Numbered from the stretch's first letter, positions 35,299 to 44,308 are shown. The stretch: 64,000 nt of DNA from Janthinobacterium sp. (GCA_025360045.1 JANYCY010000046.1:62001-126000), one strand, 5' to 3'. Numbers and translations are program-made. Notes: generated by a model not told the origin, from the sequence alone.

Positions 35299-36762
35299 AT
35301 GGCCGACTTACAGAGCACGATTGCGCAGCGAAAGACAGAAACGCTCTATTTTCAATTGGCGGGCGAAATTGCTCACGCCATTGCCTCTGGTGTTTTGCAA
35401 GCAGGGGAAAAGCTGCCCTCTATTCGCAAGCTTTCCTCGCAGCGGCAAGTCAGCCTCTCCACTGTGATGGAAGCCTATCGAGAGCTAGAGGATCGAGCCT
35501 TGATCGAGGTTCGCCCTCAGTCTGGCTTTTATGTTCGCAGCAAACCCAGCGCCTTATTTCCGCCAGAACTCACCCAACCCCCTCAATCCCCTAGCGAAGT
35601 AGTGATTGATCCAATGTGGCTGCCCGCTACATTGGCGCGGCTGCACGATATTAAAATTGATTTTGGTTTTGCCATCCTTGCCCCCCAGCTATTTCCTAAT
35701 CAGCAATTGCAGCGCTTATTGGCACAAGTGACTCGACATGCACCAGAGTTAATTGCTGATTATGGTCGCCCAGCAGGGGATGTGGAATTACGTCGCCAAA
35801 TTGCACGTCGCGCTTTAAATTGGGGAGGGCAATTTGAAGCGGATGAAATCCTGATTACGCAGGGTGCAATTGAAGCGCTTAATTTGTGCTTAAGAGCGGT
35901 CACTCAGCCGGGTGATGTGGTGGCGATTGAATCGCCTTCTTATTTTGGCTTATTGCAGATTTTAGAAAGCTTTCAACTCAAAGCATTAGAAATCCCCACC
36001 CATCCACAAACCGGCATATCCATCGAGGCCTTAGAATTAGCCACGCGCAATGGCGGCGTAAAAGCCTGTGTATTACTGCCTAATTTTTCTAATCCGGTTG
36101 GCAGTTTAATGCCGGATGAAAATAAAAAACGCTTGGTTGAGCTATTAGCAGAGCGGCATATTCCTTTAATTGAAGACGATTTATACGGTGAATTTTATTA
36201 TAAGGGCGAGCGTCCTCGGCCAGCCAAAGCCTTTGATAAAGAAGGCAATGTAATGCTGATATCTTCTTTTACTAAAACAGTTGCGCCGGGTTTTAGAATT
36301 GGCTGGGTGGTGGCGGGTAAATACCACCAGAAGATTGAGCAGCTTAAATTTATTAATACATTTTCAAATGCCATGCCGCTGCAAAGAACCATTGCCAAGT
36401 TTTTAGAAAGTGGTGGCTACGATCACCATTTACGTCGTTTGCGCCGTGCATGTCATGATCAAGTGCTCAGTGCCGTGGCGGCAATTGAGCGCTCTTTTCC
36501 TGCCGATACGCGGCTCTATGTGCCGCAAGGCGGGTATGTGTTTTGGGTGGAGCTTAATGCGGCCGTGGATACTTTATTGTTGCTCCAGCAAGCACTCAAG
36601 GAGGGAATTAGCTTCACCCCCGGGCCCTTGTTTTCTCCTAGTCACAGCTATGGGCATTGCCTGCGCATTTGCTGTAACGAGCCTTGGAGTGATCAGCACG
36701 ATTGGGCGATTGCACACTTAGGCGAGTTGATACGGCAGCAAATTCCGCTGCCTGCTGGTTAG
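35299..36762 (+). CDS. MocR/PdxR-type GntR regulator with aminotransferase domain
   Basis: A 487-residue regulator: N-terminal GntR winged helix (LQAGEKLPSIRKLSSQRQVSLSTVMEAYRELE, about 35-70), then a fold-type I aminotransferase domain with IEDDLYGEFYY and the PLP lysine in SSFTKTVAPGFRIGWV. Such proteins sense PLP or amino compounds and control nearby metabolic genes, usually divergent ones; no obvious target lies beside it here. ATG 35299 has AAGGGG eight bases upstream; GTG 35293 is a poorer alternative. Confidence 0.88.
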   Translation: MADLQSTIAQRKTETLYFQLAGEIAHAIASGVLQAGEKLPSIRKLSSQRQVSLSTVMEAYRELEDRALIEVRPQSGFYVRSKPSALFPPELTQPPQSPSEVVIDPMWLPATLARLHDIKIDFGFAILAPQLFPNQQLQRLLAQVTRHAPELIADYGRPAGDVELRRQIARRALNWGGQFEADEILITQGAIEALNLCLRAVTQPGDVVAIESPSYFGLLQILESFQLKALEIPTHPQTGISIEALELATRNGGVKACVLLPNFSNPVGSLMPDENKKRLVELLAERHIPLIEDDLYGEFYYKGERPRPAKAFDKEGNVMLISSFTKTVAPGFRIGWVVAGKYHQKIEQLKFINTFSNAMPLQRTIAKFLESGGYDHHLRRLRRACHDQVLSAVAAIERSFPADTRLYVPQGGYVFWVELNAAVDTLLLLQQALKEGISFTPGPLFSPSHSYGHCLRICCNEPWSDQHDWAIAHLGELIRQQIPLPAG

Positions 36763-36814
36763 GCTTAGCTCTGTGCGCGTCAACTTAAATCAATGTTATG
36801 ACTGAATTTTTTCC

Positions 36815-36871
36815 TAGGGCGGGTGCAACCCGCGAGCAATGCTGAAAAATACGCGGGTCTCACTCACCCTA
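36815..36871. repeat. Intergenic repeat, family A
   Basis: TAGGGCGGGTGCAACCCGCG with the mirror CGCGGGTCTCACTCACCCTA. The centre (GAGCAATGCTGAAAAATAC) and right flank (GATGATTCAAT) are shared with the copy at 47328. Confidence 0.75.
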
Positions 36872-36953
36872 CGATGATTCAATACTTACAAATGAGAGGC
36901 TACGAGCATGATAAGCCTAACTTGATACGCATAAGGCTGAGTCCGGCTTAGGC

Positions 36954-37241
36954 CTACCATGAAACGCTCACCATTTTGCCCTCAGCCTCTTCGCTGCCTT
37001 GCTCTCGCATAACCACTTGGCAGCTTTGGGGGGTATTGGGTTGGGTTTCTTCGCAGCCGTCAGAATAGCTCATGACGCAAGGCGGATTGGTGTGGGATTC
37101 ATCCACCAAAATAACATTCATTTTTGCGCCACAAAAAGCATCAATCGCTTGTTGCAAGCCCAAAATATCGTTGATATCGGCAAGTGCAAGGGGATGAATG
37201 AGGCCGAGGCTAAGTAGTAGTAAAGGAATGTGTTTGCGCAT
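36954..37241 (-). CDS. Small secreted hypothetical protein
   Basis: A 95-residue protein with a cleavable signal peptide (MRKHIPLLLLSLGLIHPLAL, cleavage likely after ALA). The mature part has four cysteines that could form two disulfides (FCGAK, NPPCVMSYSDGCEE, QSCQVV). I do not recognise the family. ATG 37241 has GGAG about nine bases upstream; the frame extends to 37268 but lacks support there. The 37242-37475 gap before the next gene shows no other gene. Confidence 0.6.
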   Translation of the reverse strand: MRKHIPLLLLSLGLIHPLALADINDILGLQQAIDAFCGAKMNVILVDESHTNPPCVMSYSDGCEETQPNTPQSCQVVMREQGSEEAEGKMVSVSW

Positions 37242-37475
37242 GATCAATCTCCTACTCATAAAGAACAAAAGGATCTTTGATTCTTTATTGGTTTGCTTTC
37301 CCTTCGATAGGGTAAAGACGCTCTATCTTTGCAGAATAGAGCGCGGAGCTGACATGTAAGGGTTTAGTTTCACAAAATCCGCCGAACGGATACGTTTGGT
37401 AACAATTCATAACAATTGGCAAAGGTGGTGGAGTTGGCTTTTTTTGCGTCGTTGTTGTCGCGGTTTTTAGTGTGG

Positions 37476-39212
37476 CTAATGAGGGGGCGCGAATCGCTGC
37501 TCATTCAGCCCTTGCCGATGTTTGCGAAGTATAAATCGAGCGGGATCAATGGCTTGCTGTAAGTCTATTTCAATTGGAATTGGCTCGGCATTCAGCTGGC
37601 AAGCCAATGTTTCTGCCGCAATCAGCGCCCAAGATAGGCCGCGCGATCCTAGCCCTAGCAAAGCGTACGCGCCATTTAATCGAGGGATTTGGTGGAGTTG
37701 GTGAATCGCGCCATGAATATTTTTAATGTCCGGCAGCGCCCCAGCGAGCGGGAGGCGATCGAGGCTATTGGGGCGGTAGCATGCTCGGCTATATTGGCCC
37801 TTACCCATGGTCAACTCAGGCAAAAGGGCTTGTAGCTCGGCCAGATTGCGCTGTGTTGCCGCGTTCAAATCCATCTCTTTGACTTCTGCCGCGCCAATGC
37901 AGTGATAGCCCTGAAAGGCGGTCGTGATATAGCCCGAGCCGGTCAGGCTGTGTTTTGTCGAAGCCAGCTCAGGGATTAGCGTCGTGCTGCGTAATGTTTT
38001 ACTGAGCGGTAAATCTAGCTCAGGCAATAAAGACAATGCTTCGGTGGCATTGGCGAGAATGACGACGGGCGCAGTGGCCAGCACCTCACCGGCGGGATCA
38101 AGCGCCTGCCAGCCATCGTCGGCTTGAATAAGCTGTGCGACGTGGCGATTGCAGTGCAGCTGAATACGCTCTGGCCAGAGTGCCAAATTGGCGTGGCAGA
38201 CGCTCGCAGGATTGGCCCACGCGCCTTTGGGAAACCACCAGCCGCCGTGGCTGGGTCGCTGGCCGAGTTGTACGCTCGCCGCGTCTTGATCTAGCCAGCT
38301 TAAAAGGGTGGGAGGAAGTTGCGTGGCGATTTCTTGCATCAGCAGGGCTTGTGCATCGTCTTTGGCGATTTGCAAAATACCATTGATGCCAAAAAATACC
38401 TCTAGCCCCGCATTTTGTAATCTTGCCAAGTGCTCTTGGGTTTCTGTGCAGCCTGCACGACTCAAGCGGGCGGGGATATTGTCATCACGGCTGGCGCTGG
38501 GGTGGAATAGGCCCGCGTGATTGCCTGAAGATTTGCTGGCAATCTCGCTTTGCGCTTCGAGTAAATCAACCTTCCAGCCACGGGCGGCTAAGCGCTCAGC
38601 GATGCTGGTTCCGGCAAGGCCCGCGCCAATAATCATGGCGTGATGCGAATGCTTGGGAGCTTTATCAAAAGGTGGGCGCGAGCACAGGCCTGCTTGATAA
38701 TCACCTAGATTCTCCATGGCGTAGCCCGCGCTTTTTAAATGCGCCTCGCCGGATGAATTGCTGGTGACTACGCGCGTATTGGCGCTCGATAAACGCCATA
38801 GCGCTTTGTAGTGAGCGGCGCTTAGCTCATCAGTATTGATGTCTGCCGCATCCAGTGTGGCATTCAAACTACGTAGCTGAGCCAGTGGCTCGCCCCACAT
38901 CAGCGTGAGAATCAGCGCGCCGTTTTCTAAATGAATCCGCTGAAATCCGCGCTTTAATGTGGGCCACTTATTGGCTAATTCGGCATATAAACCCGCCAGC
39001 TCTGGCTGCGGGCAGGCCGCTAAGTCGGCCTCATTAATCATGGCGAAATAATAGAGGCGTTGGCTACGTTGCGGGTCTTGCTGCCACGCCTGCCATACCT
39101 GCAAAAAGCTTGCGCCGTTTGCAAAATTAAACTGCAGCATCACAAAATGATCTTTGCCTTGCCAACGGCTTGGCAAATGATGGCGGGCTAAAAAATCATG
39201 TGGGGTAGACAT
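37476..39212 (-). CDS. mnmC: MnmC-like FAD oxidoreductase with degenerate methyltransferase half
   Basis: MnmC finishes the mnm5 modification of U34 in tRNA: the FAD domain removes carboxymethyl from cmnm5, then the methyltransferase domain adds a methyl. Here the C-terminal FAD domain is intact (IIGAGLAGTSIAERLAARGW around 194, SSGNHAGLFHP, GLGSRGLSWA). The N-terminal ~180 residues align by eye with the methyltransferase domain but lack its first ~70 residues, read FANGASFLQVW where the SAM loop FGTGLNFL should be, and lack the DGFAPAKNP motif. It is 578 residues against about 660 usually. The ATG overlaps the stop of the upstream exporter gene. Confidence 0.85.
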   Translation of the reverse strand: MSTPHDFLARHHLPSRWQGKDHFVMLQFNFANGASFLQVWQAWQQDPQRSQRLYYFAMINEADLAACPQPELAGLYAELANKWPTLKRGFQRIHLENGALILTLMWGEPLAQLRSLNATLDAADINTDELSAAHYKALWRLSSANTRVVTSNSSGEAHLKSAGYAMENLGDYQAGLCSRPPFDKAPKHSHHAMIIGAGLAGTSIAERLAARGWKVDLLEAQSEIASKSSGNHAGLFHPSASRDDNIPARLSRAGCTETQEHLARLQNAGLEVFFGINGILQIAKDDAQALLMQEIATQLPPTLLSWLDQDAASVQLGQRPSHGGWWFPKGAWANPASVCHANLALWPERIQLHCNRHVAQLIQADDGWQALDPAGEVLATAPVVILANATEALSLLPELDLPLSKTLRSTTLIPELASTKHSLTGSGYITTAFQGYHCIGAAEVKEMDLNAATQRNLAELQALLPELTMGKGQYSRACYRPNSLDRLPLAGALPDIKNIHGAIHQLHQIPRLNGAYALLGLGSRGLSWALIAAETLACQLNAEPIPIEIDLQQAIDPARFILRKHRQGLNEQRFAPPH

Positions 39213-40447
39213 CAGACCCCGAGCGCCTCGATGCGCTGATGCTTATCCATAAATCGTTTTAAAGAAATCACAAAAATGACGCCAACAACAAGGAGGGCTG
39301 TTGCAAAGAAGCGATTGCCTGCCAGTAAATGGCCCGCTTTAATGCCCTCAATACCTAATGAATAAACCCCCATGGTGATCATGCCAAATGCAGCGGCCAC
39401 CGTGCCCTTGCTGACATTGCTGGAGAAAAGTACCAACCTGAATAGCCCGGCATTAACCAAGCCGCATCCAAAAGCGTAGAGGCTAATGCCGATCACCAAT
39501 GAAATATAGTGACTAGGCGCGATAATCATACTAACAAAGCAAAAGCCTAGACCAAAGAGCTGAGGAATTAGCCCCAGGCCAATCATGCGGCGTACTGGCA
39601 GGTAGTTACTTAATTTAGCCAGCGTGACGTTACCCATAATCAAAGCACCAAAAACCGGCATTTGCCAGTAGCCAAATTCAATTGGAGAGAGGCCTGCATC
39701 TTTAATCAAGATCACGGGCGAAATGCCAATCCAGGTGAGCAAAGGCACGCTGCATAAGCCCATTGCCAATGCCCCCGTTAAGAAGTGGGTATTGCCAAAT
39801 ACTTTTTTGTAATCCTGCCAAACTGCACTGAACGTAAATGGCGTATTGGCCTTGGCGGGGGTGACTTTAGGCATGGCATGCCAAAGGCCGATAAAGGCCA
39901 CAAAAGAAACCGCTGCGATCACAACAAAAATCATTCGCCATGGCGCGAATTCGATCATGATTGCGCCAGCAAGAGGGCCAAGCAAGGGGGCGATCATCGC
40001 CACATTTGCCATCAGTGCAGTCACTTTAATCGCAGTTTTTTCGTCGAAAGATTCTTGCACCAGCGCATAACCCACCGCGCCAATAAAGCACATGCCGATA
40101 CCTTGAAAAACCCGCAGCACAATAAATTGCTCAATAGAACGGGTGAGTAGCGTGAGTAGGCACATGCAAATAAAAAACATCACCCCAGTGAGCATGACCG
40201 GCCTGCGGCCAATGCGGTCTGATAGTGGCCCTAATAGCCACTGCAACGATGCGCCACCTACCAAATAGGCGGTCATGGAAGTGGGGATCCACTGTGGGCC
40301 TGCATTAAATTCATGCGTGACCGCCAACATGCCAGGCAAAATCATATCGTTAGCGATATAGGTGGAAAACTCAAACAGCACTAAGGCCAGAGGTAAGAGC
40401 AGGGTACGCCAGGTGAGTTGCGTAATAAGGGCGGGAGTGGCGGGCAT
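39212..40447 (-). CDS. mdfA: MdfA-type multidrug exporter (MFS)
   Basis: A 411-residue, 12-segment major facilitator transporter closely resembling E. coli MdfA, which exports diverse drugs in exchange for protons. Conserved are the acidic membrane residues in FEFSTYIANDM, then PTSMTAYLVGGASLQWLLGP, LSDRIGRRPVML, and ITALMANVAMIAPLLGPL-type sequence. ATG 40447 gives the MdfA-like short N-terminus; the frame is open to 40498. No clear ribosome-binding site at either start. The stop shares a base with the mnmC start. Confidence 0.87.
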   Translation of the reverse strand: MPATPALITQLTWRTLLLPLALVLFEFSTYIANDMILPGMLAVTHEFNAGPQWIPTSMTAYLVGGASLQWLLGPLSDRIGRRPVMLTGVMFFICMCLLTLLTRSIEQFIVLRVFQGIGMCFIGAVGYALVQESFDEKTAIKVTALMANVAMIAPLLGPLAGAIMIEFAPWRMIFVVIAAVSFVAFIGLWHAMPKVTPAKANTPFTFSAVWQDYKKVFGNTHFLTGALAMGLCSVPLLTWIGISPVILIKDAGLSPIEFGYWQMPVFGALIMGNVTLAKLSNYLPVRRMIGLGLIPQLFGLGFCFVSMIIAPSHYISLVIGISLYAFGCGLVNAGLFRLVLFSSNVSKGTVAAAFGMITMGVYSLGIEGIKAGHLLAGNRFFATALLVVGVIFVISLKRFMDKHQRIEALGV

Positions 40448-40527
40448 GTGACGTAGGGGGTGGCAATGATTAGCCGAGCAGTTTGTCGCGTTTGGCATTA
40501 TTTAGATAGAGAAAGATTGCCACCTAG

Positions 40528-40701
40528 TTAATTATTTTCTGCCGCCGAGGCTTGCTCTGCCGCTTGCTTGAGTACGATACCTTCAACTTGCTTGGCTTTT
40601 TCTAAGGCTTCTCGCTGCGGCTCGGCAATTTTGTGCGGAGCAGAGCTAGGGCCACAGGCGCTCAGGGCGATGAAAAGAGAGATAACAAAAAGTGATTTCA
40701 T
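40528..40701 (-). CDS. Small lipoprotein
   Basis: A 57-residue predicted lipoprotein: MKSLFVISLFIALSAC with lipobox LSAC, then a short charged helix (KIAEPQREALEKAKQVEGIV) ending in an Ala/Glu/Asn tail. Resembles the small LptM/YifL-like or Lpp-like lipoproteins only in design. ATG 40701 is preceded by AGG; the frame extends to 40752 without support. Alone between the exporter gene and pdxJ. Confidence 0.6.
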   Translation of the reverse strand: MKSLFVISLFIALSACGPSSAPHKIAEPQREALEKAKQVEGIVLKQAAEQASAAENN

Positions 40702-40759
40702 TGTGTGCCTGTAGATGGATACAACCCGCAGTAGATTGTATGTGAAGCCCAAATTTTAA

Positions 40760-40845
40760 ACCACGGAGAAAAGCACAGCCCAATAAGGTTTTCTCCGTGA
40801 AACTCCGTGTTCTCCGTGCCCTTCGTGGTTCAAAACCTGGGTTTT
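40760..40845. repeat. CCACGGAG/CTCCGTG repeat tract
   Basis: Several copies of TTCTCCGTG and CTCCGTG, bounded by AACCACGGAG and CGTGGTT, make an imperfect hairpin between the small lipoprotein gene and pdxJ. A common dispersed intergenic motif; it may terminate transcription of pdxJ. Confidence 0.6.
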
Positions 40846-40864
40846 CGCTGCGTAATATCAATTA

Positions 40865-41623
40865 CTAATCGTAAGCATCTTGAATGCACTGCAAGTATTC
40901 ACTTACCGTCTGCGTATATCCCTGCTCCAGTGCGTCGGCAATAAAGGCGTGGCCGATGGAGACTTCTTGCACGCCGGGTACAGCCCGCAAAAAGCGCGTT
41001 AAATTATCGCGATTCAAATCGTGGCCGGCATTGATGCCCAATCCTAAAGCCAGTGCGGCTTGAGCCGTGGCTGTAAAACTCGCTAAAACCTGTTCTTCTG
41101 CGTCCGTGCCATAAGCGTTGGCATAGGTTTCGGTGTAAAGCTCGATACGATCAGCGCCCAGCTCGGCCACAAAGGGCATCGCGGCGGGGTTTGGGTCCAT
41201 AAACAGGCTGACGCGTATGCCAAGGGCTTTGCATTCAGCAATCAGCGGGCGTAAGCGATCCATATCGGCGGGTAAATTCCAGCCTACATTCGAGGTGAAT
41301 TGCGCTTCGCTATCGGGCACAAAGGTGGCCTGATGCGGGCGGTATTCGTGGATAAAATCCATCAGGTTTTGAGTCGGGTTGCCTTCAATATTGTATTCCG
41401 CCTGCGGCCAGCTTTTGAGTAAGCTGGCTAAATCGCTGACATCATCACTACGAATATGCCGTGCATCAGGGCGGGGGTGAACCGTAATCCCTTGCGCACC
41501 AGCGGCAAGGCAAATTTGTGCGGCTTTTACCACACTAGGGATGCCCAAGTGGCGAGTATTGCGCAGCAGCGCCACTTTATTGACGTTTACAGAAAGGGCG
41601 CAGTGCGGTGTCGGCGTTGTCAT
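40865..41623 (-). CDS. pdxJ: Pyridoxine 5'-phosphate synthase
   Basis: Last step of de novo vitamin B6 synthesis (DXP-dependent route): condenses 1-deoxyxylulose 5-phosphate with 3-amino-1-hydroxyacetone 1-phosphate. The 252-residue TIM barrel has LSVNVNKVALLRNTR, GAQGITVHPRPDARHI, a catalytic Glu in YNIEGNPT, and C-terminal GHDLNRDNL and EVSIGHAFIADAL. Good full-length match. Confidence 0.96.
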   Translation of the reverse strand: MTTPTPHCALSVNVNKVALLRNTRHLGIPSVVKAAQICLAAGAQGITVHPRPDARHIRSDDVSDLASLLKSWPQAEYNIEGNPTQNLMDFIHEYRPHQATFVPDSEAQFTSNVGWNLPADMDRLRPLIAECKALGIRVSLFMDPNPAAMPFVAELGADRIELYTETYANAYGTDAEEQVLASFTATAQAALALGLGINAGHDLNRDNLTRFLRAVPGVQEVSIGHAFIADALEQGYTQTVSEYLQCIQDAYD

Positions 41624-41668
41624 GGTGATTGGTTTTCTTTTAATAGGGCAAAAGTAGGCTAAATCGTT

Positions 41669-42304
41669 TTACTTAAGAAGCAGGCCAAGCTCTTCAGGCT
41701 TTGTAAGCATGCAAGAGGGCGATTCTGCCTCAAGCTCGCTCAAAGAGCCATAGCCCCAGGTGACGCCGCAAGATTTTAAGCCATTGATGTGCGCCGCTTG
41801 CAAATCAACCGCGCGATCGCCAATCATGAGCGTTTGCTGTGCAATGGATTGGTTGACGAGTAAAGATGCTATTTGCTGCCACTTTTGTATACCAATATCA
41901 CCGCCACTAATAAAATCAAAGTAATCTCTGATACAAAATAGCTTTAGAATTTTATCGGCAAAGTCGGCGCGTTTAGAGGTGCAAATTCCCATAGGGATAT
42001 GGTGTTCTGCCAGTATTTGCAGGGACTCTACAATGCCTGGGTATAGTGTGTTTTCTGAATAACCCACCTCGGCATAGCGTTCGCGGTATTTGGCGACGAG
42101 CGCATAAATCTCGGCCTCATCATTTACGCCGGTAATCTGCTTAAATGTTTCATCCAGTGGCGGGCCAATATATTGGGCAAGGGATGATTCGGCTTGTAGC
42201 GGATAATCCCGAGATTCGAGTGCATAATTAATGGAGCGGGCAACTCCAAAAAATGGATCACTGAGCGTGCCATCTAAATCAAATAAAAGCTGAGTCATGC
42301 GCAT
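41669..42304 (-). CDS. HAD-family phosphatase (phosphoglycolate phosphatase-like)
   Basis: A 211-residue HAD hydrolase: nucleophile motif LLFDLDGTLSDP, motif II GICTSKR, motif III Lys around QKWQQ, and motif IV MIGDRAVDLQAA. The cap (GPPLDETF, YALVAKYRERYAE) resembles PGP/Gph enzymes. A genuine gph fragment sits at the right edge of the window, so this is a paralogue of uncertain substrate. The start is ATG 42304 or 42298. Its 5' end is partly duplicated 105 bases upstream. Confidence 0.85.
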   Translation of the reverse strand: MRMTQLLFDLDGTLSDPFFGVARSINYALESRDYPLQAESSLAQYIGPPLDETFKQITGVNDEAEIYALVAKYRERYAEVGYSENTLYPGIVESLQILAEHHIPMGICTSKRADFADKILKLFCIRDYFDFISGGDIGIQKWQQIASLLVNQSIAQQTLMIGDRAVDLQAAHINGLKSCGVTWGYGSLSELEAESPSCMLTKPEELGLLLK

Positions 42305-42328
42305 CCATAATGAATAATTTGCAGGGTG

Positions 42329-42403
42329 TTATTCGGTTGAGTGGAGAATCACCACAAATGGATCACTGATCGCGCCACCTAAACCAAACAAAAGTTGAGT
42401 CAT
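42329..42403 (-). repeat. Degenerate duplicate of the HAD gene's 5' end (24-codon mini-ORF)
   Basis: On the - strand ATG 42403 reads MTQLLFGLGGAISDPFVVIL then HSTE and TAA, against MTQLLFDLDGTLSDPFFGVA for the real gene starting at 42298. The DNA match covers about 50 bases with an offset of 105. The copy has lost the catalytic aspartates (DLDGT has become GLGGA), so it cannot be an active HAD motif. Confidence 0.75.
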
Positions 42404-42416
42404 GCATATTGGCTTT

Positions 42417-42812
42417 TTAATGGGTTTCTTCCATGTGGACGAGTTCCCAAATATGCCCGTCTAAATCCTGGAAACCATGCGCATACATAAAGCCATGATC
42501 TTGCGGCTCGTTATAGGTGGAGCCGCCTGCTGCTACCGCTTTGGCAACCATCTCGTCCACTTCTTTATGACTATCGCACGATAGGCAGAGCAGCATTTCA
42601 GTGTGGGTGTGCGCATTGCAAATAGCCTTGGGTGTAAAGGTTTGAAATCTGACTTCGTCTAATAGCATCACAAAGATGTCATCAGACACAATCATACCGC
42701 TACCCGTACTGTCAGAAAACTGAGGATTAAAACTAAAGCCAAGTGCTTTGAAAAACGTGAGGGATGCTTCTAGGTTTTTAACAGGAAGATTAACGAATAT
42801 TTTGCGGTTCAT
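42417..42812 (-). CDS. VOC (glyoxalase/bleomycin-resistance) family protein
   Basis: A 131-residue vicinal-oxygen-chelate protein: KIFVNLPVKNLEASLTFFKALGF, then the second beta-alpha-beta half ending DHGFMYAHGFQDLDGHIWELV, where the Glu is a usual metal ligand. Resembles lactoylglutathione-lyase-like members in many genomes; substrate unknown. It begins a run of small - strand genes. Confidence 0.85.
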   Translation of the reverse strand: MNRKIFVNLPVKNLEASLTFFKALGFSFNPQFSDSTGSGMIVSDDIFVMLLDEVRFQTFTPKAICNAHTHTEMLLCLSCDSHKEVDEMVAKAVAAGGSTYNEPQDHGFMYAHGFQDLDGHIWELVHMEETH

Positions 42813-43006
42813 ATCTACACCTCCAGAGTAATAAAACGATTACAGTGTGGCCGATTCGATGCGCTGTATGAAAGGCTGCCTGAGTGCCCAATCCAGTGTA
42901 GAGAGCGAGTGGCTAAATCGCTACTTGGACAGCCATAACGACCGAGATATTTTAAAGCATGGTGCGAAACAAGGAAGAGTCAATTGGGCTAAATTAGCGC
43001 TTAACT

Positions 43007-43390
43007 TTACTGAGTAATAGGCTCCACCCATTGTGCTCGATTGCTCGGCGCTGAATAGGGCATAGGCCAGTATTCAATTAAGTGGCTTATTTTTCCATTC
43101 ACAATCGTAAAAAATGAAATCGCCGTGGCTTCTTGAACGCCATCACTAATAAATACTTCCGTAACGGCGTCTTGTTCGCTGGCAACGAGGCGTTTTATAG
43201 TGAAGGTCCAAGGGCCATGCGCAGGATACTCACTATTCATCATCGCAAAATGGCTTGCGCCTCGAATTCTCTCATTAGATTGTGGCCACTCAAGTATAAA
43301 ATCCTCTGCGAGTACGGCGCTTACAGAATGAAAGTCATTGGATGACATTAATTGCCAAAATTGCGAAACTAGGGCTTGTGTCGTGGTCAC
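43007..43390 (-). CDS. SnoaL/NTF2-like fold protein
   Basis: A 127-residue protein of the NTF2-like superfamily: SQFWQLMSSNDFHSVSAVLAEDFILEWPQS, then TEVFISDG and SFFTIVNGKISHLIEYW, which closes the cone-shaped fold. Members act as small isomerases, hydrolases or ligand binders, so no function can be fixed. It lies between the VOC and GyrI-like genes. Confidence 0.78.
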   Translation of the reverse strand: MTTTQALVSQFWQLMSSNDFHSVSAVLAEDFILEWPQSNERIRGASHFAMMNSEYPAHGPWTFTIKRLVASEQDAVTEVFISDGVQEATAISFFTIVNGKISHLIEYWPMPYSAPSNRAQWVEPITQ

Positions 43391-43416
43391 TTTGGGTCGA
43401 TAAATTAGAAAAATAT

Positions 43417-43893
43417 TTAATATTTTTTAACAATTGAAATCCAGATTTCAATCTCACCTACGCCCGCATCCCAGTCAAAAGACGCAGCATAAATTTCAAA
43501 ATCTGGCTTGTGTGCGGATTGATAATCAGAGCTGGGTAGCCATTCATTGCAAACCCTCCCCCATGTCGCGCCTAAATGAGCAACAGGGCCGCTATGCTTG
43601 AAAACCGCATATTGCTGGCTGGCAATGCGCATACGCCCCATGTCGGCCGGTAAATCTTGTAAGGACGCCACTTCAACACTGCACATATATTCAAAACCAT
43701 GTGCTGGATCATGCCCACACATTACGCCATAAACATTTGAGCCTTGCTGGCTAGCTAGCGGTAAAAGTAAGTGAAACTGCCGCCATTGTTCAGCTTGGCT
43801 TAGAATTGATTCAGCAAAGCCATGTTGCTGTCTTAAGCCACCCAGTAGCACGGGGTGGCCCTGTTCAAATCGAATGGGCTTAAGTGGCGGCAA
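43417..43893 (-). CDS. GyrI-like (AraC effector-binding domain) protein
   Basis: A 158-residue stand-alone GyrI-like small-molecule-binding domain: LLGGLRQQHGF start, then LPADMGRMRIASQQYAVFKHSGPVAHLGATW and FEIYAASFDWDAGVGEIEIWISI end, the classical Glu-containing final strand. I chose TTG 43893 because AGGAAG lies seven bases upstream and the site is just after the cupin stop; ATG 43980 would overlap the cupin gene. Related proteins sequester toxins or bind antibiotics. Confidence 0.75.
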   Translation of the reverse strand: MPPLKPIRFEQGHPVLLGGLRQQHGFAESILSQAEQWRQFHLLLPLASQQGSNVYGVMCGHDPAHGFEYMCSVEVASLQDLPADMGRMRIASQQYAVFKHSGPVAHLGATWGRVCNEWLPSSDYQSAHKPDFEIYAASFDWDAGVGEIEIWISIVKKY

Positions 43894-43915
43894 TTTATTT
43901 CTTCCTGATGGAAAA

Positions 43916-44281
43916 TTAGTTGTTTGTGTTTCTAATGGGTTTGAATATTTTATCGTCAATAGAGGCGGAACGAACCACAAAATATTTTGTTGGCGTGCTT
44001 ACTGCGACAAGTTGGTGAAAGACGCCTGCAGGGATGCAGAGAAAATCACCCGCCACAACATCGCAAAGTTTGCCTGCAACATCGATGGTCATTGCACCTT
44101 CTAAAACAATATAAACCTCGTCGCTTTTCGTATGAGCATGAGCGCAATCATCAGCCCATGCTTGATCTGTGTTGTTGAATATGATTTGTAGTTTGTCTGT
44201 TTGAAAGCCAAGCTCGTCTGGCGGGGAGCGGCCACACAGCAATGCCCAGTGATCGGGGAGTGATCTAAGGTGTGCAAGCAT
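43916..44281 (-). CDS. Cupin-domain protein
   Basis: A 121-residue single-domain cupin. Motif 1 is seen in HAHTKSDEVYIVLEGAMTIDV (two His and one Glu) and motif 2 in GDFLCIPAGVFHQL, both compatible with a bound metal. The substrate is unknown; many such proteins are small dioxygenases or sugar-binding proteins. The stop is 22 bases before the GyrI-like start, so the two are probably co-transcribed. Confidence 0.85.
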   Translation of the reverse strand: MLAHLRSLPDHWALLCGRSPPDELGFQTDKLQIIFNNTDQAWADDCAHAHTKSDEVYIVLEGAMTIDVAGKLCDVVAGDFLCIPAGVFHQLVAVSTPTKYFVVRSASIDDKIFKPIRNTNN

Positions 44282-44308
44282 GAATAATGTCCTTGTCCCT
44301 TTACTGTT

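Noticed and set aside
42859-43017. 53-codon + strand frame after the VOC gene (MRCMKGCLSAQSS start)
   Set aside because: It overlaps the 3' end of the converging NTF2-like gene, has no ribosome-binding site and no recognisable similarity; likely chance.
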